64,000 bases of DNA from Zizania palustris (lineage: Eukaryota > Streptophyta > Magnoliopsida > Poales > Poaceae). The notes under the pieces are model-generated. The model ran no database searches. It was not told the DNA's origin and worked only from the letters and a program-made list of their open reading frames with translations. Each line of letters starts with the position of its first letter. The stretch's first letter is position 1. The position numbers and the translations under genes were made by a program. This document shows, piece by piece, positions 32,324 through 43,365 of this stretch. Location of the stretch: the NCBI GenBank assembly GCA_019279435.1, contig JAAALK010000288.1:56719624-56783623 (forward strand), read 5' to 3'.

Positions 32324-32810
32324 TGTTGTGTAAAAGATTACGCTAACAGGTTTCTGAAGATTAGAAACTAACAACGAAGTGTTTTGCGAAGAAAACTATT
32401 CCAAGCCTCCGAAAGGATAATAACTTAGAATAGTTCGAAAGTGTGTATTGAATAACTTGTATTCGGTCCCCTTACAGGGTAAAATGGGGGTATTTATAGG
32501 CCCAAACATTAAGGAATGACCTTTAACCCTCTATTACAACCGACATAGTGGAAAACTATTCGGTACCTTATAGGGCTAAAATGGTAAAAGACTAATCTAA
32601 TGAGATAGAAGATAAGTCTTCCATCTTAGCTGGCAAAGAAGCCTCCGGAAGAGTCCAAGTTCGAAGATATACTCCGAACTAGAATTCGTCATCATACTTC
32701 GAACCTTGATTCAATGTATCTCTGAAGTTATTACTGGAAGTCTTCGGCTTAATCACCAGTCTTTATCTTGTCATGCAATAACCCTGAAGATGGAATATTT
32801 TCCCCCAACA
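32324..32810 (-). repeat. 5' LTR of element D (487 bp)
   Basis: Minus strand starts TGTTGGGGGAAAATATT and ends TACACAACA. TATA box at 32491-32498. Compared with the 3' LTR it shows about a dozen length changes, most in homopolymers, and few substitutions. Confidence 0.92.
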
Positions 32811-32815
32811 GCCGT
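32811..32815. other. target-site duplication of element D, right copy
   Basis: gccgt, matching 20135-20139. E gag continues at 32816 with ttttaacatacccc. Confidence 0.92.
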
Positions 32816-33404
32816 TTTAACATACCCCAATTTTCTAGTTCATTGCCAACCTGAACTATTTCAGTCCACCAAAGAAGAGGCATATCCAGTGAAGTCAGTA
32901 GTAGCTAAGCGCACGCGGTGGATAGCAGGAACAATGTGAGCCTTAAATTTTTGTTCGACTGACATCTCCCAATCTAAATATGCATCTGGATCATAGGTGC
33001 CAGCAAAATGAGGTACTGAAAATTTTACCTTGGAGTAGGGATCATTGTTCCCGTGGTTGCCATTGTTACCCTCGTGGATGGCGGTTGCGGTGGCCGCCCA
33101 TACCTTGATGATTAAACTGAAAGCGATGACGTGTAGCCTCATCAGGGTCAATGCCATTTGTTTCCCGGCATCGGATAGGTCGTCTTCCTCCTCAACATGG
33201 TCGTCTTCCTCCTCAACATGGTCGTCGTCAGCTTGTGCAGCAGGTAAGCGTGTCTCCAGGGCAGTCATCTGGTCCACTAGGTCAGCCATAGTACGTGCGA
33301 GACGTTCGATGGAGTGTTGGGTCTGCCGCTGCGACTCCAGTAGAGCATGTCGTGAGACACAAGTCATTAAAATCGGATGGAGGGGTACCGTTGTTATCTG
33401 CCAT
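32816..33404 (-). pseudogene. gag: gypsy E gag, N-terminal half (right of the D insertion)
   Basis: ATG at 33404 (MADNNGTPP), also the E' start at 38751. The piece encodes RHALLESQRQTQHSIERLA, an acidic stretch with DDHVEEE three times in a 21-bp repeat (33179-33240; two diverged units in E'), SVPHFAGTYDPDAYLDWEM and EQKFKAHIVPAI, the plant gypsy gag capsid start. It stops at the D target site. A frameshift near 33365 separates the first codons from the rest. Confidence 0.85.
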
Positions 33405-35179
33405 GTTAGTGAAAAGACAAACAACAATGAATACTCCTTATGGAACGCAACTAGGTGGAGTGGTGGGTGTGTGGTGGAAGCAATCCGTCAAGCGGCTTAC
33501 CCACACTTGCAAGTGTTCTTACCACGCCGCAGTGAGGTCACCGGCCTGCAGGTGAAGAACCAAGTGGAGGGTGGTGGGCGATTGAAAGATGTGAACCTGT
33601 CCTGACCAAGAGAAGGTGTAGCTTGGAAGGCAAAGTAAGTAGCAAGGAATAGCGATATTAATAGCAGTTAAACCAAGTTCAATTAGTGTTCCCTAGTACT
33701 CGTCAAAGTTGCTGGTCTAAGTGCTCCCAAGGTGAAATTCAAGCAATATAGGGAAACTAAGTGCCCAAAACTCAAGTGGAGGCAGAACAAGGGTAGCAAC
33801 GACAAGACCAGTTCTCTTTTGCTTCTCTACTTCTTCGTTTTTTTGTCTTTTTTTTCACTATATTTTTTGAACAAGGATGACAATAGATGCACCACAAAAA
33901 TTGGCACCTGCAACTGAGGTGGGATGTGGTTCACAGAAATTCAACAAGTTATCTGACGGACGGGTTTTTGCAGAAACTTGACCAAATTTTTTCTTATCTT
34001 CCTGATTTTTTTTGGCAATTCTGACGCAACCAAACAGGCGAAGCCGAGTTGGGTCGGCTCCAAATTGGGTCAGAAGATTCTCAAAAAATTTCAGATTTTT
34101 CTGCCAAACGAGCAAAAAAGTTATGCATGTTTTACCGAAGGGAGGTCACAAAGGACTCGATGTGGAAAACTGAGTAGGAAACAAGTGGAAACCGACTAGG
34201 GTTGTGGAGGGGGGTTCGGGTGGGGTAATTTTTTTGAGACACAAGATCAATACTACTCAAACGACACAAAGGGATGACTCTAAACCAACAACAAGACTCG
34301 ACCAAGAACACAAACTCAACAAAGCTAAAAACTGAAATTAAAATCGCAAGGCACAAAGGGGTTCTCGGGGGGATTTTTTTGTGAGGGTTTTCTAGCCTTA
34401 GGTAAAATAAAAGCCGAGATTAACTAACGGGAAACCTAAAATCGATACCAACTATAGGGGGGATGTCGTCCCGATCTTCGCTAGGTAAGGATAACTTGGA
34501 TTGGTGGAGAATCTCGACCGTTGACGATCCAAGGCTCCGGTCCCGGCGGATCAAAACCTTACAATCGCTACACCACCATCTCCGTCGGGTATCAACCAGT
34601 AGGGCATGATTGACCTTGCCACGAAGGCTAGTTCCTGCAAGCGAATCCAAGAACACAAGCAAGACCAGGAAGAAAACGAGTCGAATGCCAAATCACAGAT
34701 GAACTATGATGAGGTTGAGGTTCACAAATGCCGTTGCAGCAGCCAATCGGTCCGGTGCAAGAGAGGGATCTAAACAACGAGTTGTAGATGCAAACAAAGC
34801 AAAACATAACCCTAATGACGGCTGTCATGAGTATATAGGGCGTGGGCATCCTGTAGGAGGTGCACACGACTCGGACTATGGGCCAACACGGCCTCCAACT
34901 CGTACAAGGTCCAAATCAGCCCAATTCTGTCACGCGGGACTGTTTCAGTCACACAAGACGACTCCCAAAAGATCCATATTCTCCTTAGCTTTCCAAAAAG
35001 TCCAAGAACCGTGCCAATCGGACCTTCGTATGACGAAGTTACGCCCATTTTTTGTGCATGGTGGTTGATGTAGTCCGAACCAGCGAATTCATGACTTCAA
35101 ATCATCCGTGCGACTCTGTTTTCAACTCCAACTCTCCTATCCATCTCCATGTTCCTAAGCAACAAAATATCACTAGTAT
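33405..35179 (-). repeat. gypsy E leader and LTR region
   Basis: Non-coding DNA between the E gag start and the pol tail of another E copy. On the minus strand a TATATA box lies at 34831-34838 in GCCCTATATACTC, followed by a pyrimidine-rich leader with polypurine and poly-T runs. I could not fix the LTR ends: no clear TG...CA pair or PBS stands out. The same stretch is at 38752-40450. ORFs here are short and not conserved between the two copies. Confidence 0.6.
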
Positions 35180-35425
35180 TCAGTAGCATCCCATCCAAAC
35201 AAATATTAACATAGTTGCTAAGGAAAGAATAACCTCATGGTTCAAGCGACGGGCATGGGCGCGTGTGATTGGTCCTTGTAAATGAATTGTAGGTGGAGGC
35301 TCCATGTGTGTATCATGTGATGTGATGTCCTCATTAGCACTGATCATGCCATGTGTCTTAGATAGTATGTCTTTTGCTATACTTGTAGATGTGATAATTG
35401 CAGTCCAATCATATCTGAGAAGCAT
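35180..35425 (-). pseudogene. pol C-terminal tail of another gypsy E copy
   Basis: Minus-strand ORF with KTHGMISANEDITSHDTHM and GPITRAHARRLNHEV, the short basic tail typical of the polyprotein end in plant Ty3/gypsy elements. It lies upstream of the E LTR and leader, in the same orientation, so it is the 3' end of a second E copy sharing that LTR. The partner is at 40451-40699 (GPITRARARRLNHEV). Confidence 0.65.
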
Positions 35426-35872
35426 GCTTTCGTCACCTGCACCCCAGTGCTTTCATTGCTATTTTGAGGGGGGAGTTGCATTTCAGGGGAGTTCTGTCTC
35501 TTTCGAGTGCATTTAGTCTCCCTTGATGAGTCCACTGTCAACAAGGGGGAGAATTTTGGGAGAAGAGTTTAAGGGGGAGTTTTGGCTTTCTATGGGATTT
35601 GTTTCAGGGGGAGTTTTTGTCCAGTTGTCCTTACTCTTTTGATATCCTTGTTGATTATTCTGAGATTGCACTCGTTTTGAGCTTTTACCTTTGGTTAACC
35701 ATAATGACAATTTCTTGCTTTTGTTGGCTTTGGTCATTAGGGTTAAACTTTTACTTTATTTTTTCTTCTTCTCTATTTTCTTGTGCTTTGTTTTCGTGTT
35801 TCCACATGTGTTCGCAGGTACTGAGGAGTTGATGAAGAGAAGTGTTGACAATGCACTCATCAAGGAGGAGAT
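35426..35872 (+). mobile_element. copia-like element G, 3' internal end with purine tracts
   Basis: Plus strand shows repeated purine runs (AAGGGGGAGAATTTTGG, TTTAAGGGGGAGTTTTGG, TTTCAGGGGGAGTTTTTG) and ends with AAGGAGGAGAT just before the LTR start at 35873, a good polypurine tract. Such GGGGGAG clusters are familiar from the 3' ends of SIRE/Maximus-type copia elements, which is why I call it copia-like. No coding domain of G is present; the left side abuts the E pol tail, so G is truncated. Confidence 0.6.
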
Positions 35873-35944
35873 TGAGGAGCCATGCTGAAGAGCGTGGGCC
35901 TCATGGCTCCAGATGTGATGAGTCATTGTCAACGATAGTCAAAA
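35873..35944 (+). repeat. 3' LTR of element G, cut by the gap
   Basis: Starts TGAGGAGCCATGCTGAAG as the LTRs at 20808 and 41232 do and runs to the first N after 72 bases. Confidence 0.85.
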
Positions 35945-36044
35945 NNNNNNNNNNNNNNNNNNNNNNNNNNNNNNNNNNNNNNNNNNNNNNNNNNNNNNNN
36001 NNNNNNNNNNNNNNNNNNNNNNNNNNNNNNNNNNNNNNNNNNNN
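35945..36044. other. assembly gap (100 N)
   Basis: Exactly 100 N, the usual placeholder for a gap of unknown size. The left contig ends in a G LTR, the right one begins inside an F-type RT. Several tens of kb could be missing or the contigs may overlap. Confidence 0.99.
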
Positions 36045-37063
36045 GTCAGGGAGCATGCTTTATTCAAAGATGTAAAATCAATACACATGTGCCACTTCCC
36101 GGAGGATTTCTTTCTGACGAAGACTGGATTAGTTAGCCACTCCATATGAGCTACTTCTTTGATACTCCACCTTTAATAATTTCTCCACTTCTGCCTTAGC
36201 AAGGCTTGCCCTTTCTACTAATAGCTTTCGAAGCCCTTGGGTTTACAAGAAGTTGTGCTCAATGATATCTGGCTGACCCCTGGAATGTCTTCATCAGACC
36301 AAGCAAAGACATCCAATTTTCTTCGACTACTTTTCCTAGCGAGGTAGCGATCTCCGAAGGCAAATATTTGCCGAACTGAAAAGAATAGTCTTTGTCGTCT
36401 TTTACAATAATCTTCGTTACGATTTCTCCTCGGGCTTGGCCTTGGGAAGGATTTCTTCGAAGATTCACTTGAAGTAGATATATCCTCCGGATTGTCTTGT
36501 ACGTTATTCACTAGTCCTGGGTCGAGAGGGGGGCCATGACCATATTCTGCTCTTCGTGCAGTGGCTTGATCACCGAAGATAGTGAGTACTCCCACTTGCG
36601 TGGGCATCTTCATACATAAATAGTTATGGTGTGCCACGGCTCCAAACTGATTCAAACATGCCCCTTTGAGATAACATTATAAGCATAAGGGGCATCTACA
36701 ACATCGAAGATTACTTCCTCCGTTCTTGCGAGGAGCCCCTCTCCGAAAGCAACCTCAAGGCCTATTTGGCCGAGGGCATCAAGAGGAGGTCCTGGAAGCC
36801 TTGCAGAGGACAAGCCTGCGGGGGAGAAGATGTTTCCTAGAGATACAGAGCTGATTGAAAGCTTGAACGAAGATGATATCTTCTGAACTCCCACCATCGA
36901 CCAACACTCTTCGAACTTCAGTTCCTCCTATATCGGCAGTAATAACAAGGAGATCTGCATGTGGGAATTTTATGCCTGCTGCATCATCTGCAGAAAAAGA
37001 TATAGGCACATGTGACCACTCAGGCATTGCGGCTGCAGATGAAGAAGTTCCAATATGACCTAC
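36045..37063 (-). pseudogene. element F' RT fragment, linker and protease (third copy)
   Basis: Minus strand: WHMCIDFTSLNKACS at the gap edge, protease-RT linker (KIIVKDDKDYSFQFGKYL, FAWSDEDIPGVS), MKMPTQVGVLTIFGDQATA, and VRRVLVDGGSSEDIIFV with HIGTSSSAAAMPEWSHVPI near the E junction. It is very similar to F but carries extra one-base losses (for example near 36165, 36270, 36318, 36430), several of which look like sequence errors close to the gap. Confidence 0.83.
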
Positions 37064-38751
37064 TTTCTTTCCTTTATACATAAATGTGTACTTATTGCTC
37101 CTACCATGGTGTGTAGCATCAGTATCATACTCCCAAGGTCTACCAAGTAATAGAGAACATGCTTGCATTGGTACTACATCAAAATCAGCAACTCCGAAAT
37201 ATGTACCAATGGAAATCTAATGTGAGCAGTCTGTGTTACCTTGACCTTACTGCTATGTTGAACCATTGCACGTGGTAAGGGTGTGGATGCGCACGTGTGG
37301 GAAGTTGAAGCTTAGTTACCATGTCGTGGCTCACCAAATTGTTGCAACTACCGTTGTCGATGATGACACATACACGGCGGTCATTGACAATGAAGAAGGT
37401 CTGAAACAGATTGTTCCGTTGTGCCCGGTCGTCCTGCTCCATGTGAGTGCTCAAAACACGTTGTACAATAAGTGCTTCATGGTCGGCAGAGGCATCCGGT
37501 GCAAAAATAGCGTCATCGTCGGAAGCATCGTAATCTCCTGCAATGTTAGCAGCAAGTGCATATTAATCTCAACATCACTAGCACTTACATAGCCACCGTC
37601 TTCCGTAGCAATATAAGCCCGTTGACTAGGGCAGTCCTTCATAACGTGGCCGAATCCTTTGCATGAGTGACACTGGATCGCTGCAGAACGTGTAGTAGAG
37701 GCCGCCGAGGAGGTGGGCTTGGCTGGCGCCTTGGATGCTGCAGCTTTGGAGCTCTCAGCCTGGGCTGTAGATGTAGAAGGTGCTGATGTAACCGCCGGTC
37801 GAGAAGGAGGTGGTGGTCGCTGCTGCTGCCCACTGAGCGTTGTAGTGGCACCACCAATGTTGGTCCTATGCTGCGTTGTGGTTTTTAGCGACCCTGCAAT
37901 TCTTTTTCTGCAAGTATCGCAGGTGGAAAGATGAGTTGATAGTATTGTATTCTTTATAATCCATGATATCCTGAATTTCACGTCTTAAACCACCATAAAA
38001 ACGGCCATTTTATCCTCATTGTCCTCCTCAATTTCAGCACGATGAAACCTATTTGCAGCTCCTGATAATACTCCCCTACCGATTATTTCCTTGGTTTAGG
38101 CGCTGCAATTTTTTTCTCAAATCACTTTCTATGAAGGAGGAACCCATCTACCACGCATTTGCCATTTTAACATACCCCAATTTTGTGGTTCATTGCCAAC
38201 CTGAACTATTTCAGTCCACCAAAGAAGAGCATATCCACGTGAAGTCACTAGTAGCTAAGCGCACGCGGTGGATAGCAGGAACCATGTGAGCATTAAATTT
38301 TTTTTCGACTGACATCTTACAATCTAAATATGCATCTGGATCATAGGTGCCAGCAAAATGAGGTACTGAAAATTTTACCTTTTAGTAGGGATCATTGTTC
38401 CCGTGGTTGCCATTGGTTACCTCGTGGATGCAGTTGCGGTGACCGCCCATACCTTGATGATTGAACTGAAAGCGATGACGTTGCAGCCTCGTCAGGGTCA
38501 ATGCCATTGTTCCCGGCATCGGATAGGTCGTCTTCCTCCTCAACATGGTCGTCTTCCCCTCAACATGGTCGGCGTCAGCTTGTGCAGCAGGCAAGCGTGT
38601 CTCTAGGGCAGTTCATCCGGTCCACTAGGTCAGCCACAGTACGCGCGAGACGTTCGATGGAGTGTTGTGTCTGTCGCTGAGACTCCAGTAGAGCATGTCG
38701 TGAGACACAGTCCATTAAATCGGATGGAGGGGTACCGTTGTTATCTGCCAT
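37064..38751 (-). pseudogene. gag: gypsy E' gag and protease, uninterrupted copy
   Basis: From ATG at 38751 (MADNNGTPPSDLMD) leftward: RHALLESQRQTQHSIERLA, capsid pieces, zinc knuckle QCHSCKGFGHVMKDC, protease VIIDNGSCNNLVSHDMV (DNG here, DSG in the other copies), and SLLLGRPWEYDTD to the F' junction. No D is inserted: the site at 38161 is empty. The linker and zinc knuckle are in one frame (37981-37451), showing that the frame break in the other two E copies is a later, shared change. Several one-base losses break the rest. Confidence 0.85.
38161..38165. other. empty target site of element D in E'
   Basis: The sequence GCATTTGCCATTTTAACAT runs uninterrupted where copies 1 and 2 carry D between gccgt and its duplicate. 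Confidence 0.9.
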
Positions 38752-40450
38752 GTTAGTGAAAAGACCAACAACAAAGAATATCCTTATGGAACGCAACTAG
38801 GTGGAGTGGTGGGTTTGTGCTAGAAGCAATCCGTCAAGCGCCTTACCCACACTTGCAAGTGTTCTTACCATGCCGCAGTGAGGTCACCGGCCTGCAGGTG
38901 AAGAACCAAGTGGAGGGTGGTGGGCGATTGCAAGATGTGAACCTGTCCTGACCAAGAGAAGGTGTAGCTTGGAAGGCAAAGTAAGTAGCAAGGAATAGCG
39001 ATAGTAATAACAGTTAAACCAAGTTCAATAAGTGTTCCCTAGTACTCGTCAAGTTTCTGGTCTAAGTGCTCCCAAGGTGAAATTCAAGCAATATAGGGAA
39101 ACTATGTGCCCAAAACTCAAGTGGAGGCAGAACAAGGTAGCAAACAACAGGACCGGTTCTCTTTTGCTTCTCTACTTCTCGTTTCTTTTTTCTTTTTTTT
39201 TCACTATATTTTGTTTTGAACAAGGATGACAATAGATGCAACCACAAAAATTGGCACCTGCAACTGAGGTGGGATCTGGTTCACAGAAATTCAACCAGTT
39301 CTCTGAACAACGTGAGGAAACTTTAACCAATTTTTTTCTTTATCTTCCTGATTTTTTTGACAATTCTGACGCAACCAAACAGGGCGAAGCCGAGTTTGGG
39401 TCGGCTCCAAATTGGGTCAAGAAGATGCTCAAAAAATTTCAGATTTTTCTACCAAACGAGCAAAAAGTTATTCATGTTTTACCGAAGGGGGGTCACAAGG
39501 ACTCGATGTGGAAAACCGAGTAGGAAACCAAGTGGAAACCGACTAGGGTTGTGGAGGGGGGTTCGGGTGGGGTAATTTTTTTGAGACACAAGATCAACTA
39601 CTACTCAAACGACACAAAGGGATGACTAAACTAACAACAAGACTCGACCAAGAACACAAACTCAACAAAGCTAAAAACTCAAATTAAAATCGCAAGGCAC
39701 AAAGGGGTTCTCGGTGGGGATTTTTTTGTGAGGGTTTTCTGGCTCTAGGTAAAATAAAAGAAGATCGAGATTACCTAACGGGAAACCTAAAATCTAATAC
39801 TAACTAATAGGGGGATTGGTCCCGATCTTCCGCTAGGTAAGGATAACTTGGATTGGTGGAGAATCTCGACGTTGACGATCCAAGGCTCCGGTCCAGCAGA
39901 TCAAAACCTTACAATCGCTACACCACTATCTCCGTCGGTTATCAACCATGCAGGGCACGATTGACCTCGCCACGAAGGCTAGTTCCTGCAAGCGAATCCA
40001 AGAACACAAGCAAGAACAGGAAGAACACGAGTCGAATGCCAAATCACAGATGAACTATGATGAGGTGAGGTTTCACAAACACCGTTTGCAGCAGCCAATC
40101 GGTCCGGTGCAAGAGTGGGATCTAAACACACGAGTGTAGATGAAAACAAAGCAAAACCTAACCCTAATGACGGCTGTCATGAGTATATAGGGCGTGGGCA
40201 TCCTGTAGGAGGTGCACACGACTCGGACTATGGGCCAACACGGCCTCCAACTCAGTACAAGGTCCAAATCGGCCCAATTCTATCACGCATGACTGTTTCA
40301 GTCACACAGGACGACTCCCAAAAGATCCATATTCTCCTTAGCTTTCCAAAAAGTCCAAGAACGTGCCAATCGGACTTCGTATGAGGAAGTTACGCCATTT
40401 TGGTGCATGGTGGTTGATGTAGTCAGAACCAGCAAATTCATGACTTCAAA
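38752..40450 (-). repeat. gypsy E' leader and LTR region
   Basis: Second copy of 33405-35179. TATATA box on the minus strand at 40183-40190. Small length differences to the first copy are frequent. No supported gene. Confidence 0.6.
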
Positions 40451-40790
40451 TCATCCGTGCGACTCCGTCTTCAACTCCAACTCTCCTATTCCATCTCCCA
40501 TTTTCCTAAGCAATAAAATATCACTAGTATTCAGTAGCATCCCATCCAAACAAATATTAACATAGTTGCTAAGGAAAGAATTAACCTCATGGTTCAAGCG
40601 ACGGGCACGGGCGCGTGTGATTGGTCCTTGTAAATGAATTGTAGGTGGAGGCTCCATGTGTGTATCATGTGATGTGATGTCCTCATTAGCACTGATCATG
40701 CCATGTGTCTTAGACAGTATGTCTTTTGCTATACTTGTTAGATGTGATAATTGCAGTCAATCATATCTGAGAAGCATGCTTTCGTCACCT
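40451..40790 (-). pseudogene. pol C-terminal tail of another gypsy E copy (second occurrence)
   Basis: Minus strand: MISANEDITSHDTHMEPPP, GPITRARARRLNHEVNSFL, DGMLLNTSDILLLRKMGD, then a stop at 40451. The longer C-terminus here, DG-MLL-DILLLRK, is a familiar end of plant gypsy polyproteins and is cleaner than the copy at 35180. Its upstream side is cut near 40790 by G'. Confidence 0.68.
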
Positions 40791-41231
40791 GCACCCCAGT
40801 TGCATTCATTGCATATTTTGAGGGGGAGTTGCATTTCAGGGGGAGTCTCTGTCTCTTTCGAGTCCATTTAGTCTCCCTTGATGAGTCCACTTGTCAACAA
40901 GGGGGAGAAATTTTGGCAGAAGAGTTTAAGGGGGAGTTTTGGCTTTCTCTGGGATTTGTTTCAGGGGGAGTTTTTGTCCCGGTTGTCCTTACTCTTTTGA
41001 TATCCTTGTTGATGATTCTGAGATTGCACTCATTTTGAGCTTTTACCTTTGGTTAACCATAATGACCATTTCTTGCTTTTGTTTTGCTTTTGGTCATTAG
41101 GGTTAAACTTTTACTTTATTTTTCTTCATCTCTGTTTTCTTGTGCTTTGTTTTCGTGTTTCCACATGTGTTCGCAGGTACTGAGGAGCTGATGAAGAGAA
41201 GTGTTGACAATGCACTCATCAAGGAGGAGAT
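40791..41231 (+). mobile_element. copia-like element G', 3' internal end
   Basis: Second copy of 35426-35872 with the GGGGGAG purine clusters and polypurine tract AAGGAGGAGA at 41221-41230 next to the LTR. No coding domain. Confidence 0.62.
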
Positions 41232-43365
41232 TGAGGAGCCATGCTAAAGAGCGTGGGCCTCATGGCTCTAGATTTGTTGAGTCATTGTCAACGATAGTCA
41301 AAGAGGACTGAAAAGAGAGAGAAGACCTGCTACGTCTGGGCCGCATGTGACTCAGGTATACGGGCAATGGGCGACTGTCGGGCAGAGGGGCCACGAAGTC
41401 GGGCTGGCCCAATCTGGGTACATGGGCTAGGAGCAGCAGAGGATCCACTGGGTGGTTGACCAGGATTGACTCAGGTACACGGGCGGCGAGCGATTGCCGG
41501 GCTGAGAGAGCTGCGGAATCGGGCCGGCCCAATCCGGGTACCTGGTGCAAAGTCGGTGGACGCTTTGTCAGTTTCGGCGCAAAACTGACGATCGCTGATC
41601 TTGGAACGGACTGTCCAGAAGTGAAGCCGTAGTCGCTACGAAAGCTCCGCTTCCGGATAAGTCATATGTAAATAGGAGTTTACTATTTTGTCCTTAGGCC
41701 CACAGTCAGTCAGTTGAGTTAGTAAAAATATCCTAAGGGCAGTTGGGTCTTTTCCTTTTTATTTCAGCGTCTGTAAAAAACCCTAAGGGTCTGGTGGAAT
41801 ATTCTAGGCTGATTGGGCTGCCTATAAATAGGGCCCCAATCCCTAGGGTTAGGTCACCCTTTCAGAAATCACTTTTTAATCAAGAGATTGGGTCACGATT
41901 TTTGTCTTGTTTCCTGTTCATTCTCCTGTGTGCGCCGCAATTGGTTTCATTTCGTGAACTCTGAGAAATCGCTTCAAACAGGTTCTTTGTTCTCTGTTTC
42001 TTTTCAGTGATCTGCATTCTCAGTAAACTCATTTGATTCACTGCCTCAGTTTGCGTGCTCCTGATACTAGTTTTTGTCCATGTTTTATTTTTCTCGGATT
42101 GATTGTGTTCCTGGTCTGAGTAGTTCTAGTTTCTCCTTGCTTGCTCCTATAGCAGCAAGTAGTACCTTGTCCAAGCTGAACTATTGTATGCCAGGCTACT
42201 CTGTTCATAGGCTGCAGCTAGTTTTCTATTGATACTTTTTCCTGGCATGGCTTTTTGATCGAGAAGAAAGCATCTGGCGCATTTTCTGGCGTTTCTGGCG
42301 AAGCCCCATGCTTTGTTCGAAGTCCTTCTATTTTGGTGAAGCAGGCTTCGAACTGGTTTAGCTTCTCAAACGAAGTTTGCTGCAAGGCTTCTCACTGTAA
42401 CAACTGACTTCTACTGTGCTCCGAAGTCTGCGAAGTAGTACTCCGATTTGAGCACTTCGTAGTTGATACTTCGGTAGGTTTCGAAGTTAGCTTCGAAGCA
42501 TGTCTCTCTGGTTGGCGTCGCTCAGAGTATGTTTCTAAGAAGTTTCTGCTGTTGTTATTTCTGTGGATCTCAGTTTGTGGGTTCGAAGTTTGAGATTCGA
42601 ACTGTGTGTTTAGGCTTCGACTTCGTGCGTGAGAGCTTCAGAGGGCTCCGATTCGGAGTTGGTCTATATTTCGAAGGTCACTACTCCGGTAGTCATACCT
42701 CGAGCAATTTAACTTCGAAGGTTGTGTCACAGGCTTCGATTGTTCTCTGCTTTGCTTCGAAGTTAATTTTTCTTGTGTAAAGCTTCGTAGCTTCGAAGTG
42801 TGCTTTTCGGAGTAGGCTTTGGTATTTTCATACTTCGCACAAGGCACTTCGCTCCGAAGCATGCTTCGCATTCTGCCACACTCGAACTAGCCTAGACTCC
42901 ACAAACCTTCAGCACTTTCACGACAGACTTCGTTAGCCTTCGACAAAGGACTCCGAATCAGGCTTCGACACTACGAAGCAGGCTTCGACACTGCAAAGCA
43001 GGCTTCGACACTACAGGCTTTGACGTTGCACGCTTCGTCGAGCACCAAACAGGAGACAACTTTTAAACAGTAACTCTTCATCACTATTTACGTGTCTTCA
43101 GTTTAATTGCCGTGATGATTAGTTTCTAAGAACTTTGATTTTCCATGTTTTTGAATGCTTTGTTATCTTCCTATTAGCACTGTTGGTGTTTCTTGTCTAG
43201 GACACCAGTTGTTTTTAGGCTAGATACTTTTAGGTTTTGGCAATCTATTTACGTTTTTGTTGTTGAGTCTTTTGAGGTGCGTTGGGTGTTGGGATCAGGT
43301 CATTAATTTGAAAGAATTTTTAGGCGCCCATTCACCCCCCTCTGGTCGCTACTTTCGGTCCTACA
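41232..43365 (+). repeat. 3' LTR of element G' (2134 bp)
   Basis: Starts TGAGGAGCCATGCTAAAG, ends TTCGGTCCTACA. TATA box TATAAATA at 41823-41830. The stretch 42290-43040 is rich in CTTCGAAG-type words and ends in short GGCTTCGACACTAC repeats, a diverged counterpart of the minisatellite in the solo LTR. The terminal 60 bases, with GGCGCCCATTCACCCCCC, match the solo LTR. The right end abuts B gag, so G' is inserted in, or joined to, B. Confidence 0.83.

Larger units (their letters stand above)
20140..32810 (-). mobile_element. complete Tat-type Ty3/gypsy element D (12.7 kb)
   Basis: Paired LTRs (32324-32810 as 5', 20140-20634 as 3' on the minus strand), PBS, gag, protease, RT, RNase H pair and integrase on the minus strand, and a convergent additional ORF on the plus strand in the 3' half. 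It is flanked by gccgt and splits the gag of E. A solo copia-like LTR (20808-22366) is nested in its 3' region. Pol carries several frameshifts, many of them single-base length changes in homopolymers that cluster beyond 29200, so some may be sequence errors. The LTRs differ mostly by such indels, which suggests a recent insertion. Confidence 0.93.

Noticed and set aside
33179..33240. Short 21-bp repeat (DDHVEEE) as an independent feature
   Set aside because: It is a small in-frame expansion within E gag and differs by only one unit from E'.
34200..35060. Host gene exons in the region between E gag and the G end
   Set aside because: ORFs are short, differ in frame between the two copies, and the stretch is shared as E leader/LTR sequence.
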